Under the pieces are notes generated by a model that saw only the letters and a list, made by a program, of their open reading frames with translations, searched no databases and was not told the DNA's origin. The translations under genes were made by a program, and so were the position numbers. DNA of 64,000 nt from Photobacterium marinum (lineage in GTDB: Bacteria; Pseudomonadota; Gammaproteobacteria; Enterobacterales; Vibrionaceae), in the NCBI RefSeq assembly GCF_000331515.1, contig NZ_AMZO01000036.1:106066-170065 (forward strand). Reading direction: 5' to 3'. Position 1 is the stretch's first letter, and each line of letters opens with the position of its first letter. This document shows, piece by piece, positions 1-8,891 of the stretch.

Positions 1-423
1 CAGCATAGTTTCAACGTCTTCGTCTTTAACTTCTGCTACTGGTTTTTCAACTGCGATCTTGTCCAGACCTGCAAGTTCGATTTCAGGGAATACTTCGAAA
101 GTAGCCTTGAATACCAGGTCTTTACCTTCAGCCATTTCGACTGGAGTGAAAGTAGGTGCGCCAGCTGGGTTAATTTTTTCTTTAACGATCGCTTCGATGT
201 AGTGACGCTGCATCACTTCACCCAGGATATCCTGACGTACAGATGCGCCAAACATACGAGCAACCATTTTCAGCGGAGCTTTACCTGGACGGAAACCATC
301 GAAACGACGATTCTTAGCAATTTTCTTCAGTTCAGCTGTAACTGCATCTTCGATGTTTGCAGCTGGAACTGTGATAGTTAGATGGCGTTCTAGACCTTCA
401 GTGGTTTCAACGGTAACTTGCAT
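1..423 (-). CDS. tig: Trigger factor, N-terminal part (runs off the window)
   Basis: Ribosome-associated peptidyl-prolyl isomerase and chaperone that meets nascent chains at the tunnel exit. Only the first 141 codons are inside the window; the rest lies to the left. The start ATG is at 423-421 and the protein begins MQVTVETTEGLERHLTITVP. The ribosome-docking signature GFRPGKAP follows at about residues 43-50, inside the N-terminal ribosome-binding domain, and the last part seen leads toward the PPIase domain. No stop codon or frameshift is visible. In related genomes clpP, clpX and lon follow tig, but that side is not in the window. The identification is firm; the 3' end is simply cut. Confidence 0.97.
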   Translation of the reverse strand, partial: MQVTVETTEGLERHLTITVPAANIEDAVTAELKKIAKNRRFDGFRPGKAPLKMVARMFGASVRQDILGEVMQRHYIEAIVKEKINPAGAPTFTPVEMAEGKDLVFKATFEVFPEIELAGLDKIAVEKPVAEVKDEDVETML

Positions 424-890
424 TTTATTTAACCTCAAAACTTACTCAGTGCTATCTGAGTGGTGTTGCCGATCAGCCCTTGCTGACGGTGGCATCCTTT
501 CGTGTTATGGCCGGTCTATGCCGATACCATAACGCCTTAATTCTGATAATTTCTGTTTCTACTGGCCAATAAAGCCACTGAACCAAAAATTAAAAACGCG
601 GTATTATAGCGGCCCTGCACGCTGTCGTCGAGACAGATAAACCGCACCGCAATCAAACCTTTCACACAAAATAGGGGCAAAAAATCCATTTACAAGGGTA
701 AACGGCAAAATTTTCCGTCCTTTTTGTGTTTTTTTGACAATGAACTGAAATTATCAACGTGATTTGAACCCATGGTGATTCTTTTCTGTTCAATTCATTT
801 TCAACTCAGCGACTATATTTTAGACGAGAACTTCTACGAGAGCTCCCAACTCAAACCCGGCCTGTTACATCCATGCATACGGAGGAAATG
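424..890. other. Divergent intergenic region between tig and the SDR gene
   Basis: About 470 bp without a convincing gene. It holds the candidate tig promoter and an AT-rich stretch with T runs around 710-735. A GGAGG Shine-Dalgarno at 881-885 serves the SDR gene. I saw no RNA gene or repeat here. Confidence 0.6.
603..631 (-). promoter_or_regulatory. Candidate sigma70 promoter for tig
   Basis: Read on the minus strand, a perfect TATAAT -10 (603-608) is preceded after 17 bp by TCGACG (626-631), which matches four of six positions of the -35 consensus. It would give a tig leader of about 170 nt. This is inferred from sequence only. Confidence 0.45.
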
Positions 891-1637
891 ATGAATTTTT
901 TAATTTTTGGTGCTTCCGGTGGAATAGGGCTAGCTCTAGTCGAAAAGTGTATTCAAGCCGGGGACTCTGTTACCGCAATAACCAGGAAGCAATCTGATAA
1001 GCTGCAACAACTAAAACAAGCAAACCCGGCACAAATTACGATTATCCAAGCTGAAGTTTCGGACTGGCAAGCCAGTCTGACTCACCAACTAGATACTCTG
1101 TTTCAGGCCCATGGCCTTCCGGATATTGTTATCAATACAATAGGTCTTCTTCATGACAAAACTGCGATTGCAGAACTGATGCCTGAAAAACGGCTGCAAG
1201 AAGTCAGGTTTGATTTCTTCCAACAAAATATGACTGTTAACTGTTTTACCTGTTTATTAATCACACAATATCTGTCACGACTTTATCGAAATCAGGATAA
1301 ATTCTGCTTTACTGCACTTTCCGCCCTGGTCGGTTCAATATCAGAAAATACATCCGGTGGATGGTATAGCTATCGTATGAGCAAAGCAGCACTACATATG
1401 TTCATCAAAACACTGAGCATTGAATGGAAAAGGCTCTATCCCAACGCAACAGTACTGGCGGTGCACCCGGGGACTACTGACACCCCGCTATCTCAACCAT
1501 TTCAGGCAAACATAGATAAAGACAAACTTTATTCTCCGGCAGAGACAGCAAAACGGATAATCAACATAGTCAAAAATGCAGAGCCTTCACAAAGCGGCTG
1601 TTTTTTGTTCTGGGATGGCACACCAAAGGACTGGTAG
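891..1637 (+). CDS. Short-chain dehydrogenase/reductase (SDR), C-factor-like
   Basis: Cytoplasmic NAD(P)-dependent oxidoreductase of the classical SDR family; the substrate is not known. The Rossmann glycine motif GASGGIG is at residues 7-13. An NTIGLLH segment stands where the family has NNAG, and a catalytic Y-x-x-x-K (YRMSK) is followed by AALHMFIKTL. At 248 aa it has normal family length. The start is the ATG at 891, 5 nt after a clear GGAGG (881-885). An in-frame ATG at 873 lies upstream of that SD and another at 888 is too close to it. The sequence resembles the Myxococcus C-factor (CsgA-like) subgroup common in Vibrionaceae. It appears monocistronic, ending about 100 bp before the tRNA gene on the other strand. 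Confidence 0.85.
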   Translation: MNFLIFGASGGIGLALVEKCIQAGDSVTAITRKQSDKLQQLKQANPAQITIIQAEVSDWQASLTHQLDTLFQAHGLPDIVINTIGLLHDKTAIAELMPEKRLQEVRFDFFQQNMTVNCFTCLLITQYLSRLYRNQDKFCFTALSALVGSISENTSGGWYSYRMSKAALHMFIKTLSIEWKRLYPNATVLAVHPGTTDTPLSQPFQANIDKDKLYSPAETAKRIINIVKNAEPSQSGCFLFWDGTPKDW

Positions 1638-1742
1638 GGGTAACTTCGATTATGTCTGTAAAAAACAAATATCTAGGACTATTATCTATAGCCTAAGAGG
1701 CATTTAAAGGAAAGGAGATGAGAAAGAAGTAGAAGGAGGAAA

Positions 1743-1819
1743 TGGCACGCCCTGCAGGATTCGAACCTGCGACCACATGCTTAGAAGGCACGTGCTCTAT
1801 CCAACTGAGCTAAGGGCGC
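1743..1819 (-). tRNA. tRNA-Arg (anticodon TCT)
   Basis: On the minus strand the 77-nt gene begins GCGCCCTTAGCTCAGTTGG and ends with the T-arm GGTTCGAATCC, the acceptor strand AGGGCGT, a discriminator G and an encoded CCA. The acceptor stem pairs over 7 bp with one G-U. The anticodon loop CTTCTAA carries TCT, which reads AGA arginine codons. It lies between the SDR gene and folD, a common arrangement in Vibrionaceae. Confidence 0.97.
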
Positions 1820-2166
1820 ATCATTAAGTGCGTAACGTTAAGTTACGGGACGGGATTATACGTGGTCAGAAAGTGACGTCAACGCTTTTCCCCTCATTTT
1901 TCAACAAGTACGGCTCAAATGCTCAAAGTAGCAACAATTTGCATTAAATTCAGTAGGTAATGCCCTAAATCGCAACCTGAACGCCGACACTCATAATTAC
2001 AATACTTCAAGCTAACATCACAACATTAGCTGCCGATCACAACACCTCCTTAACATCCTTATATAAAATATATACAGAACCACAAAGCAAACGTTTGCGC
2101 TATAGATCTTAATCACATTCTTTGCGACAATGTCGTCGCTCATCACAACAAGTCCAAAGGAAAAAC
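1820..2166. other. Intergenic region upstream of folD
   Basis: About 350 bp between the tRNA 5' end and folD. It holds an AT-rich promoter-like stretch near 2055-2075 and the PurR box at 2085-2100. I saw nothing else structured. Confidence 0.6.
2085..2100. promoter_or_regulatory. PurR operator upstream of folD
   Basis: AAGCAAACGTTTGCGC contains the perfect palindrome GCAAACGTTTGC and matches the PurR box consensus ACGCAAACGTTTNCGT. It lies about 65 bp before the folD start, next to an AT-rich promoter-like stretch. FolD makes the one-carbon folates used in purine synthesis, so purine repression of folD is the natural inference. Confidence 0.85.
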
Positions 2167-3024
2167 ATGGCCGCTCAAATTATTGATGGAAAACTTATAT
2201 CTCAGACAGTCCGACAAGAAGTTGCTGCCCGTGTAAAAGCACGCGTTGAAGCGGGATTAAGAGCACCGGGCCTTGCCGTCATTCTGGTTGGCCAGGATCC
2301 GGCATCTCAAATATATGTAGGCAGTAAGCGCAAGGCTTGTGACGAAGTCGGCTTTATATCTAAATCTTTCGACCTACCGGCAACCACTGACGAGACAGAA
2401 CTGCTTGCCCTAATAGATGAGCTTAATAACGATAACACTATCGATGGCATTCTGGTTCAACTCCCCCTGCCTGCCGGTATTGATACAACAAAAGTGATTG
2501 AGCAAATCGATCCGGAAAAAGATGTTGATGGCTTCCACCCCTATAATGTGGGCCGTTTATGCCAGCGAATTCCTAAACTTCGAGCCTGCACACCGAAAGG
2601 CGTAATGACGCTGCTGGAACGCTATAACATTTCAGTCCGTGGTCAACATGCTGTGATTGTCGGCGCATCCAATATTGTCGGCCGCCCGATGACATTAGAG
2701 TTGCTGTTAGCTGGAGCGACTACCTCAACCTGTCACCGCTTTACCCAAGATCTCGAATCCCATGTTCGTCAGGCTGATATTTTGGTTGTAGCTGTAGGTA
2801 AACCCAACTTTATTCCTGGTGAGTGGATAAAAGAAGGCGCAACGGTCATCGATGTAGGGATCAACCGCTTAGACAGTGGCAAACTTGTTGGTGACGTTGA
2901 ATACGACTCAGCCAGAGGAAATGCTCGCCATATAACACCGGTACCTGGCGGCGTCGGCCCAATGACTGTGGCAACACTGATTGAGAACACGCTTCATGCT
3001 TGCGAGCAATATCATTCGAAGTAA
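2167..3024 (+). CDS. folD: Bifunctional methylene-THF dehydrogenase / methenyl-THF cyclohydrolase
   Basis: Cytoplasmic enzyme that interconverts 5,10-methylene-THF, methenyl-THF and 10-formyl-THF. This supplies one-carbon units for purines and formyl-methionine. The protein is 285 aa and starts MAAQIIDGKLISQTVRQ. The catalytic Tyr50 and Lys54 are in SQIYVGSKRKA, and the NADP-binding segment GASNIVGRPM and the terminal TPVPGGVGPMT motif are intact. The start at 2167 has an AAGGA Shine-Dalgarno a few bases upstream. An upstream in-frame ATG at 2122 would add 15 residues not typical of FolD. A PurR box precedes it. Confidence 0.97.
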   Translation: MAAQIIDGKLISQTVRQEVAARVKARVEAGLRAPGLAVILVGQDPASQIYVGSKRKACDEVGFISKSFDLPATTDETELLALIDELNNDNTIDGILVQLPLPAGIDTTKVIEQIDPEKDVDGFHPYNVGRLCQRIPKLRACTPKGVMTLLERYNISVRGQHAVIVGASNIVGRPMTLELLLAGATTSTCHRFTQDLESHVRQADILVVAVGKPNFIPGEWIKEGATVIDVGINRLDSGKLVGDVEYDSARGNARHITPVPGGVGPMTVATLIENTLHACEQYHSK

Positions 3025-3064
3025 GAAACGAAGAGTTTGAATTTCATCATTGAACAATTACAAA

Positions 3065-3087
3065 AGCGAGAGGCTACCCCCCTCGCT
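3065..3087. terminator. Short hairpin between convergent folD and galU
   Basis: AGCGAG and CTCGCT pair across a C-rich loop in the 114-bp gap between the stop codons of folD and galU. There is no clear T run on either side, so this is a weak terminator candidate. Confidence 0.35.
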
Positions 3088-3138
3088 ATTCTATTCGCTG
3101 ATCTCAAAACTCACCTCTAGGGCAAGTTCCTATAAAAG

Positions 3139-4056
3139 TTATAGCGATGTCACTACATCTTTTAGATAAGCCCTAAAATCATCACCCAGCGTTTCATGGC
3201 GCATACCATACTCAACAAACGCCTGCATATAACCTAGCTTACTACCGCAGTCATGACTCTTACCTGACATGTGGAACGCATTAACCTGCTGCTTTTCCAT
3301 CAGCATATCGATGGCATCCGTCAACTGGATTTCATCACCGGCACCAACAGGTGTTTTCTCAAGCAAATTCCAGATTTCAGCTGGTAAAACATATCGACCA
3401 ACAATCGCCAGATTTGAAGGAGCTTCTTCAACAACAGGCTTTTCAACAACCTTAGTCATTGGTGCCGTTTCACCAGGTTTCAACTCAGCGCCATTAATAT
3501 CCGCCACGCCGTAGCTGGAAACTTCTGACATAGGAACAGGCTCCACCATTACTTGGCTGATCCCTGTTTCATCAAATGCCTTAACCATCGCAGCCATATT
3601 ATCCTTACGAAGATCACTAGCAGCGTCATCAAGGATGACATCAGGCAGAACCACAGCAAAAGGCGCATCACCCACCAGCGGGTGCGCACAAAGCACTGCA
3701 TGGCCAAGACCTTTTGCCTGCCCCTGACGGACATGCATAATAGTCACGTCTTTCGGACAAATATGCTGAACTTCATCCAGCAACTGACGTTTAACACGCT
3801 TTTCCAAAGTTGCTTCCAGTTCAAATGATGTGTCGAAATGGTTTTCAATTGAATTTTTCGACGAATGTGTAACCAGAACAATTTCTTTAATACCCGCAGC
3901 GACACATTCATTAACTACATGCTGAATTAAAGGCTTATCAACAATTGGCAGCATTTCCTTTGGAATGGCCTTCGTTGCAGGCAACATACGAGTACCCAGA
4001 CCAGCAACAGGGATGACAGCTTTACGAACAGATGACAAAGGGGAAGTTGTAGTCAT
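3139..4056 (-). CDS. galU: UTP-glucose-1-phosphate uridylyltransferase (copy 1)
   Basis: Makes UDP-glucose from UTP and glucose-1-phosphate for LPS core, trehalose and UDP-glucuronate. The N-terminal nucleotide-binding motif is GLGTRMLPATKAIPKE, and KGLGHAVLCA, GAGDEIQLTDAI and GKSHDCGSKLGY follow, all as in E. coli GalU. I chose ATG 4056 (MTTTSPLSSVRKAVIP), giving 305 aa and an N-terminus that aligns with the family. ATG 4068 and a TTG at 4077 are also in frame. It lies 79 bp downstream of rfaH on the same strand, so the two may be co-transcribed. A close paralogue sits in the capsule locus at 34.5-35.4 kb. Confidence 0.96.
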   Translation of the reverse strand: MTTTSPLSSVRKAVIPVAGLGTRMLPATKAIPKEMLPIVDKPLIQHVVNECVAAGIKEIVLVTHSSKNSIENHFDTSFELEATLEKRVKRQLLDEVQHICPKDVTIMHVRQGQAKGLGHAVLCAHPLVGDAPFAVVLPDVILDDAASDLRKDNMAAMVKAFDETGISQVMVEPVPMSEVSSYGVADINGAELKPGETAPMTKVVEKPVVEEAPSNLAIVGRYVLPAEIWNLLEKTPVGAGDEIQLTDAIDMLMEKQQVNAFHMSGKSHDCGSKLGYMQAFVEYGMRHETLGDDFRAYLKDVVTSL

Positions 4057-4135
4057 TTTATATTCCATTAATCTCAATTCAGACGGACTATATCAAACAG
4101 GTCAAAACGTCGCGACCTGTAACCCCATAACTTGC

Positions 4136-4633
4136 TTATTTCTTGACGATATCTTCATTTTGTACACTAACCTTAACTGGCTTACCAAGCAGGTTAATCA
4201 ACATGAATGAGCGTTTTTCACCATCCGGTTCCTGGTAAATCGCATCCAGACCCTTGAACTGTCCCTGCTCCAATTTAAGGCTTTCACCCGGCAAAGGCAG
4301 ATTTGACAGCTTTGACTGATACTCTTCACAGTCTTCATTCATCATCAGGCCATAAATCAAATCCGGCTGAACCATCTGTGGCTTCGCTCCCTGACGAATA
4401 AAATCTGCAACCCCTCGGGTCGAGCGTATTGTTGTGTAGCTGATATCCTCAGGATCGAAGTACACAAACATATAATTTGGAAACAAAGGCTCATAACTCT
4501 CCACCCTTTTCCCACGAACAATTTTTTGTACTGTCACTTGCGGGTAGTAACATTCCACCCCCTGGCGATCAAGATTGATCACTGCTCGCTCTTGCTCACT
4601 TCGCTTGCAATAAAGAAGATACCAATCTTTCAT
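4136..4633 (-). CDS. rfaH: Transcription/translation antiterminator RfaH
   Basis: NusG-family factor that loads onto RNA polymerase at ops sites and suppresses termination in long surface-polysaccharide operons. Length is 165 aa (E. coli 162). The NGN domain begins MKDWYLLYCKRSEQERA and continues with IVRGKRVESYEPLFPNYMFV and the TRGVADFIR segment. The C-terminal domain has GQFKGLDAIYQEPDGE and INLLGKPVKVSV, the part that refolds from helical hairpin to KOW barrel in E. coli RfaH. It sits upstream of galU copy 1 on the same strand. A matching ops element lies in the wza leader at 58915-58926, which makes the capsule operon the obvious local target. Confidence 0.96.
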   Translation of the reverse strand: MKDWYLLYCKRSEQERAVINLDRQGVECYYPQVTVQKIVRGKRVESYEPLFPNYMFVYFDPEDISYTTIRSTRGVADFIRQGAKPQMVQPDLIYGLMMNEDCEEYQSKLSNLPLPGESLKLEQGQFKGLDAIYQEPDGEKRSFMLINLLGKPVKVSVQNEDIVKK

Positions 4634-5045
4634 AAGAATCTCTGTTTAACTATCGCCCAAAAATACTGGCTCCAATTATAAGTACTGGAAAACAAAGAAC
4701 AACTTTTCCCGAAGAGATGAAAATTAACTACCATTCCACCTCTCCGCCAATCACATTTTGTAACATTCATTAAAAAACAATAATCTTGGTTATTGAAGCC
4801 AAAATATAACCAATAAAAAAGATGATAGCCCAAAATTGAATTGATTTTTAGAGTTTTTAACTGACACCCATAATAAAAAATGAGATTCCACTCTTGCACA
4901 ACAAAAGCACAACCCCTTATTAATCAACAACTTGTGTTGTTTTCATTTTGTTCTGCAAATGTGAATATTTGCAGTTTAAAAATTTGTCCTTTATAAAAAG
5001 AACAAAATTAGCAAACACACATACATTCGAATACAGAGTATAATT
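4634..5045. other. AT-rich divergent region between rfaH and the peptide transporter
   Basis: About 410 bp that should hold both promoters. An open frame of 89 codons (4630-4899, minus) has no family resemblance and looks like chance. The stretch includes the inverted repeat listed separately at 4953-4974. Confidence 0.55.
4953..4974. promoter_or_regulatory. Perfect 8-bp inverted repeat upstream of the POT transporter
   Basis: CTGCAAAT and ATTTGCAG are separated by 6 bp, about 70 bp before the transporter start. This is the size and spacing of a dimeric-regulator site. No known regulator is assigned, so an operator role is conjecture. Confidence 0.3.
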
Positions 5046-6437
5046 ATGAGCAATCTCAATAGTGGCACTCTTCTGGGCCACCCTAAAGGTTTGTTCTTAC
5101 TGTTTGGTACTGAACTGTGGGAACGATTCTCTTATTACGCTATGCGCGCCATTCTGGTGCTTTACCTTACAGATAAAACAATTAACGGCGGCCTTGGCTG
5201 GTCAACCCAAGACGCGCTAAACCTTTACGGCATCTACACCGGTCTCGTTTACATCACTCCTCTTATTGGTGGTTGGATTGCCGATAACTTCCTAGGCCAG
5301 CGTCGTTCGATCATCATCGGTGGTATTCTGATGGCCCTGGGTCAATTCACTCTGGCTCTGCCTAACAGTATGGTTGATCCACACGCAGTTACTGCATTCT
5401 ACCTGGGTCTAGGCCTGCTTATTGTTGGTAACGGTATGTTTAAGCCAAACATTTCTACCATGGTTGGCGACCTGTACGAAGAAGGTGATAACCGTCGTGA
5501 CGGCGCATTCACTATTTTCTACATGGGTATCAACCTGGGTTCCCTACTTGCTGGTATTATTGCCGGTACAGCATCTGCAACATACGGCTGGAAAGCAGGC
5601 TTCCTAACTGCTGGTATCGGTATGCTTCTTAGCCTGGTAGTCCAACTATTCTTCGCTGAGCGCCTGCTGGGAGATATCGGTAAAGTTCCTGCAGCTAAGC
5701 GTGCTGCTGAGATGAATAAGTCAGGTAAGAAAGAACCTCTTACTAAAGAAGAACGTGATCGCATGAAAGTGATCATGATCATGGGTACATTCGTTGTAAT
5801 CTTCTGGGCTGGTTTCGAACAGGCCGGTGGCCTGATGAATATCTTCTCTCAGGAATACACTGATCGTATGATTGGTAGCTTTGAAGTACCAGCTGCATGG
5901 TTCCAGTCTCTGAACCCGTTCTTCGTTATCACACTGGCACCGGTTATCGCTTCCATCTGGGTGAAACTAGGTCCTAAAGAGCCAAGCTCTCCAATTAAGT
6001 TTGCCTTCGGTCTGTTCTTCCTGGCAGCTGGCTTCCTTTGCATGATTGGTGCAGTTCTACAGCAGGGCGGCGACGTTACTGTTAAAACATCTATGATGTG
6101 GCTGGTAGGCGCATACTTCTTCCACACACTTGGTGAGCTATGTCTGTCTCCTATCGGCCTGTCTATGGTTACCAAGCTTGCTCCTCTTCGCCTGGCATCT
6201 CTGATGATGGGTGTTTGGTTCGGCTTCAATGCTGTTGCTAACTACGTTGCCGGTATCATCGGTGCACAGGTTGGTGAAGCGGGCCCAATGGCTATCTTCA
6301 GCGGTATTGCAGTTGCAGCTACCATCGCAGGTGTACTGCTTGTTCTTTGCTCAAACCAGCTAATTCGTTGGATGCACGGTGCCGAAGGCCACGTTGCTGA
6401 AGAAGAAACAGCAGAAGCTCAGCCAGTTGAAGCATAA
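5046..6437 (+). CDS. POT-family proton-dependent di/tripeptide transporter
   Basis: Inner-membrane MFS transporter of the POT/PTR2 family that imports di- and tripeptides with protons. The diagnostic ExxER motif is ELWERFSYY, with E23, E26 and R27. NFLGQRRSIIIGG is the MFS loop, and FTIFYMGINLGSLL and LGELCLSPIGLSMVTKLAP match the two PTR2 signatures. At 463 aa it is within family range, with many hydrophobic helices and a charged loop near residues 220-245. The acidic tail is HVAEEETAEAQ. Codon choice looks highly biased, suggesting strong expression. It is followed by a clear terminator. I do not give a symbol because the Dtp subtype cannot be decided by eye. Confidence 0.9.
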   Translation: MSNLNSGTLLGHPKGLFLLFGTELWERFSYYAMRAILVLYLTDKTINGGLGWSTQDALNLYGIYTGLVYITPLIGGWIADNFLGQRRSIIIGGILMALGQFTLALPNSMVDPHAVTAFYLGLGLLIVGNGMFKPNISTMVGDLYEEGDNRRDGAFTIFYMGINLGSLLAGIIAGTASATYGWKAGFLTAGIGMLLSLVVQLFFAERLLGDIGKVPAAKRAAEMNKSGKKEPLTKEERDRMKVIMIMGTFVVIFWAGFEQAGGLMNIFSQEYTDRMIGSFEVPAAWFQSLNPFFVITLAPVIASIWVKLGPKEPSSPIKFAFGLFFLAAGFLCMIGAVLQQGGDVTVKTSMMWLVGAYFFHTLGELCLSPIGLSMVTKLAPLRLASLMMGVWFGFNAVANYVAGIIGAQVGEAGPMAIFSGIAVAATIAGVLLVLCSNQLIRWMHGAEGHVAEEETAEAQPVEA

Positions 6438-6493
6438 GCATCAAGCGCAAATTTAAAGAGGCAAGTTTCTAAATTAGAAACAAGTATCAACGA

Positions 6494-6522
6494 AAAACGG
6501 GAGCCTCTGGCTCCCGTTTTTG
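6494..6522 (+). terminator. Intrinsic terminator after the POT transporter
   Basis: The GC-rich stem ACGGGAGCC / GGCTCCCGT has a TCT loop and is flanked by an A run before and TTTTTG after. The shape suits the plus-strand transporter and, with the flanking A run, could also stop minus-strand rssB transcription, which ends just to the right. Confidence 0.85.
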
Positions 6523-6573
6523 TTGGATTCTACAAGATAACGCCTACGCTACTTATCTAGTGAAGCTCACAAG

Positions 6574-7707
6574 CTAAAACCCGCAACGCTTCAATGTCAG
6601 ACTAAAACTCCCCGCCCTCATCTCGCTCAATGACAAACGGCCTCCCGATTCAGAAAGCTGCAGCCGCGCAACATCGTTATGCTTAGCATTTTCGCCCAGC
6701 CAAGATTGCACCGGAATATTGTGGTTACCATCACTGGTTTGCAGCATAGCTCCCAATCCGGATGAAACCACAGATAGACTTTTATCACACGCATCAAAAA
6801 TACCAAACAAGGCTTTGATGGGTGATGCATAACCTGAATGCTTCATCCCTTTTTCTATCAGCTGAACCAGGCTGGAAATATTGTTCTCATCTGCCATACG
6901 AGTTCGCAGATAATCATTGAAAAAGGCGCGAACCAGTAAGGTAGTTGCAGTGCCATTATCAGGATCAGAAGACGAGTCGATCAGATAAAATGCTAACCGC
7001 CCATCCATTAGCCAGGTGTAATCAAGCAATACAGGAGGCACATCAGCAGCCTGCAACACACAATAATTCAATTGCCAATCACCCTGACTTGATTCCGTCT
7101 CTGGCATCAATCCCATCAAGAGTTCTTGAGCTGCCCGAGGATTGGCTTTGAGCTCCTCGATGTGCCATTCAAGCTCTTCGTCGATCCCACTTTCATCTTC
7201 ACTGACGCCAAACCACTGGCTTGAGAAATCACGATTCTCATTCACCGTGTCCTGCGACTTGAGTACCTGTAGAATGGCTGATTTCAGAACCATGATGTTA
7301 TCAAGAGGCTTGATCAAAAAGTCTTTCACGCCATGACGTAAAGCAGCAGCAACATCGCCCATATTACCGGTTCCTGAAATAACAATGACCGGCACCATTG
7401 GGTACTGCACCGCGATCTCTTCAACAAATTCCATCCCAGTCAAAATTGGCATTTCTAAATCGCACAGTAACACATCAGGAATCCCATCTCTGAGCGCCTG
7501 CAAACCAGCCAAACCATCCTCTGCTTCACGCACCTGACATCCTTGGCTTGTTAAGAAACCAGAGATCATAGTGCGAAAAACCGGATCATCTTCAACGATG
7601 AGAACGTCTTTATCCTCAAGCAAAGGTTGAGTCCTCCAGGAATGATGGGTTGCTATACCCTGCTTTTCATTAGGGGAATTGACTGGTTTATCTGAATAAG
7701 TGCGCAT
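6574..7707 (-). CDS. rssB: RssB-like response regulator (sigma-S proteolysis adaptor family)
   Basis: The E. coli relative delivers RpoS to ClpXP and is controlled by phosphorylation and anti-adaptors. The N-terminal receiver domain reads DVLIVEDDPVFRTM, then LLCDLEMP with phospho-acceptor Asp83, then VISGTGNMGD and FLIKPLD with the conserved Lys. The C-terminal half is a degenerate PP2C-like domain (DGRLAFYLIDSSS, TLLVRAFFNDYL, SSGLGAMLQ). The length of 377 aa from ATG 7707 is longer than E. coli (337), mainly by an N-terminal extension and a linker near residues 160-190. A TTG at 7809 would lengthen it further. Proximity to galU agrees with the E. coli rssB-galU neighbourhood. Confidence 0.85.
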   Translation of the reverse strand: MRTYSDKPVNSPNEKQGIATHHSWRTQPLLEDKDVLIVEDDPVFRTMISGFLTSQGCQVREAEDGLAGLQALRDGIPDVLLCDLEMPILTGMEFVEEIAVQYPMVPVIVISGTGNMGDVAAALRHGVKDFLIKPLDNIMVLKSAILQVLKSQDTVNENRDFSSQWFGVSEDESGIDEELEWHIEELKANPRAAQELLMGLMPETESSQGDWQLNYCVLQAADVPPVLLDYTWLMDGRLAFYLIDSSSDPDNGTATTLLVRAFFNDYLRTRMADENNISSLVQLIEKGMKHSGYASPIKALFGIFDACDKSLSVVSSGLGAMLQTSDGNHNIPVQSWLGENAKHNDVARLQLSESGGRLSLSEMRAGSFSLTLKRCGF

Positions 7708-7969
7708 GAAAGCCCAACAGCTAATCAACCTCTCAAAAGCATAGGTCGGAAATTGTGTTCCGTCATTGCAAGAGTCACTTTCCAGGATATAGATAGTCTG
7801 ATAATGCAACCAGGTTCAAAGAATTGTCTTTTCAGGACAAAATAGTGTGCTTATTAAAATTTAATGCAAGGAAATATTGATTTACAGCAAAACCTGTTAG
7901 GATAGTGACATCTTTTAACACATTTTGTTATACAATTCCCAATTATAAGTTTTCAGTTATTGTGTATCT

Positions 7970-8845
7970 ATGAAGCTTGACGATTTAAATTTGTTTCGTA
8001 TGGTTGTCGACAACGGCAGCTATACCGCCGCCTCGCGCAAAACTCAGGTTCCTGTCGCAACCCTAACCCGACGTATCCAGGCTCTGGAAGAATGCCTGAG
8101 TATTCGACTGTTAAACCGTCACGCCCGCAAGCTGTCACTTACGGAAGCCGGACAAAAATTCTATGATGAATGCAGCCCTATGCTCCAGCAGCTGGTTGAT
8201 ACGACCGAGCACATTAGCGAAGAATGCAAAGGAGCCGCGGGTAAACTAAAAATTGCCGCACCATCCAACCTGACGAAAGTGATGCTGCAACCAATGCTGA
8301 ACGCTTTTATGTCGGAACACCCGGCCATAAACATTGAACTGCACATGAGCAGCGAACCAGAACAGCTTGACCCTACAGACTGGGATGTCATTTTCCGTGT
8401 CGGGCCGCAGCGTGACTCAACCCTGATAGCACGAAAAATCAGCGCTGTTAAAGATATTCTGGTCGCCAGCCCGGAATATCTAAAAAATAACGCAGAACCG
8501 AAACATGCTCAGGATCTCCACCAGCATTCATTGCTAAAAGGAAAGCCACTACTACGTTGGCGTCTGACCGACAGTAACGGTGAAACCATTACTGTAAATG
8601 AACGAGGCCGCTTTGAAGCAAACCAGCTAAATGTTGTTCGTAAAGCCTGTGTTAGCGGATTAGGTATTACTCTGATGCCGGACGTTATGTTGGAGAAATA
8701 CATCGAATCGGGCGAACTGGTTCGAATTCTGGAAAACTGGTCAGCAAACCTACGAGAAGTTTACCTGCTATATAATCACCGAGACTATCAGCCAGAAAAG
8801 CTACGCTTATTCATTGAGTTTGCCAGCGAATACTTCAAGTTATAA
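7970..8845 (+). CDS. LysR-type transcriptional regulator
   Basis: DNA-binding regulator with an N-terminal winged helix-turn-helix. MKLDDLNLFRMVVDNGSYTA leads into the recognition segment TQVPVATLTRRIQALEE and LLNRHARKLSLTEAGQ. A substrate-binding effector domain follows from about residue 92 (GKLKIAAPSNLTK). The length of 291 aa is typical. It is divergent from rssB with a 262-bp gap and no obvious target operon beside it, so its regulon and ligand are unknown. The start ATG has no strong Shine-Dalgarno, but the N-terminus aligns well with the family. Confidence 0.9.
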   Translation: MKLDDLNLFRMVVDNGSYTAASRKTQVPVATLTRRIQALEECLSIRLLNRHARKLSLTEAGQKFYDECSPMLQQLVDTTEHISEECKGAAGKLKIAAPSNLTKVMLQPMLNAFMSEHPAINIELHMSSEPEQLDPTDWDVIFRVGPQRDSTLIARKISAVKDILVASPEYLKNNAEPKHAQDLHQHSLLKGKPLLRWRLTDSNGETITVNERGRFEANQLNVVRKACVSGLGITLMPDVMLEKYIESGELVRILENWSANLREVYLLYNHRDYQPEKLRLFIEFASEYFKL

Positions 8846-8864
8846 CACTCTCCCTCCCGTTTTT

Positions 8865-8891
8865 AGACCAGTCGGCCCTACCGGCTGGTCT
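8865..8891. terminator. Inverted repeat after the LysR gene
   Basis: AGACCAGTCGG and CCGGCTGGTCT pair with one mismatch around CCCTA, 20 bp after the lysR stop. There is no T run on the plus-strand 3' side, so it may be an imperfect terminator or only an RNA 3'-end hairpin. No credible gene lies between it and 9137. Confidence 0.4.

Noticed and set aside
1743..1819. tRNA-Arg as attachment site of a genomic island
   Set aside because: No integrase, no duplicated tRNA 3' end and only core genes on both sides.
4630..4899. 89-codon minus-strand frame upstream of rfaH
   Set aside because: AT-rich, rich in aromatic and Asn/Leu residues without family likeness, no Shine-Dalgarno; best explained as the rfaH leader and promoter region.
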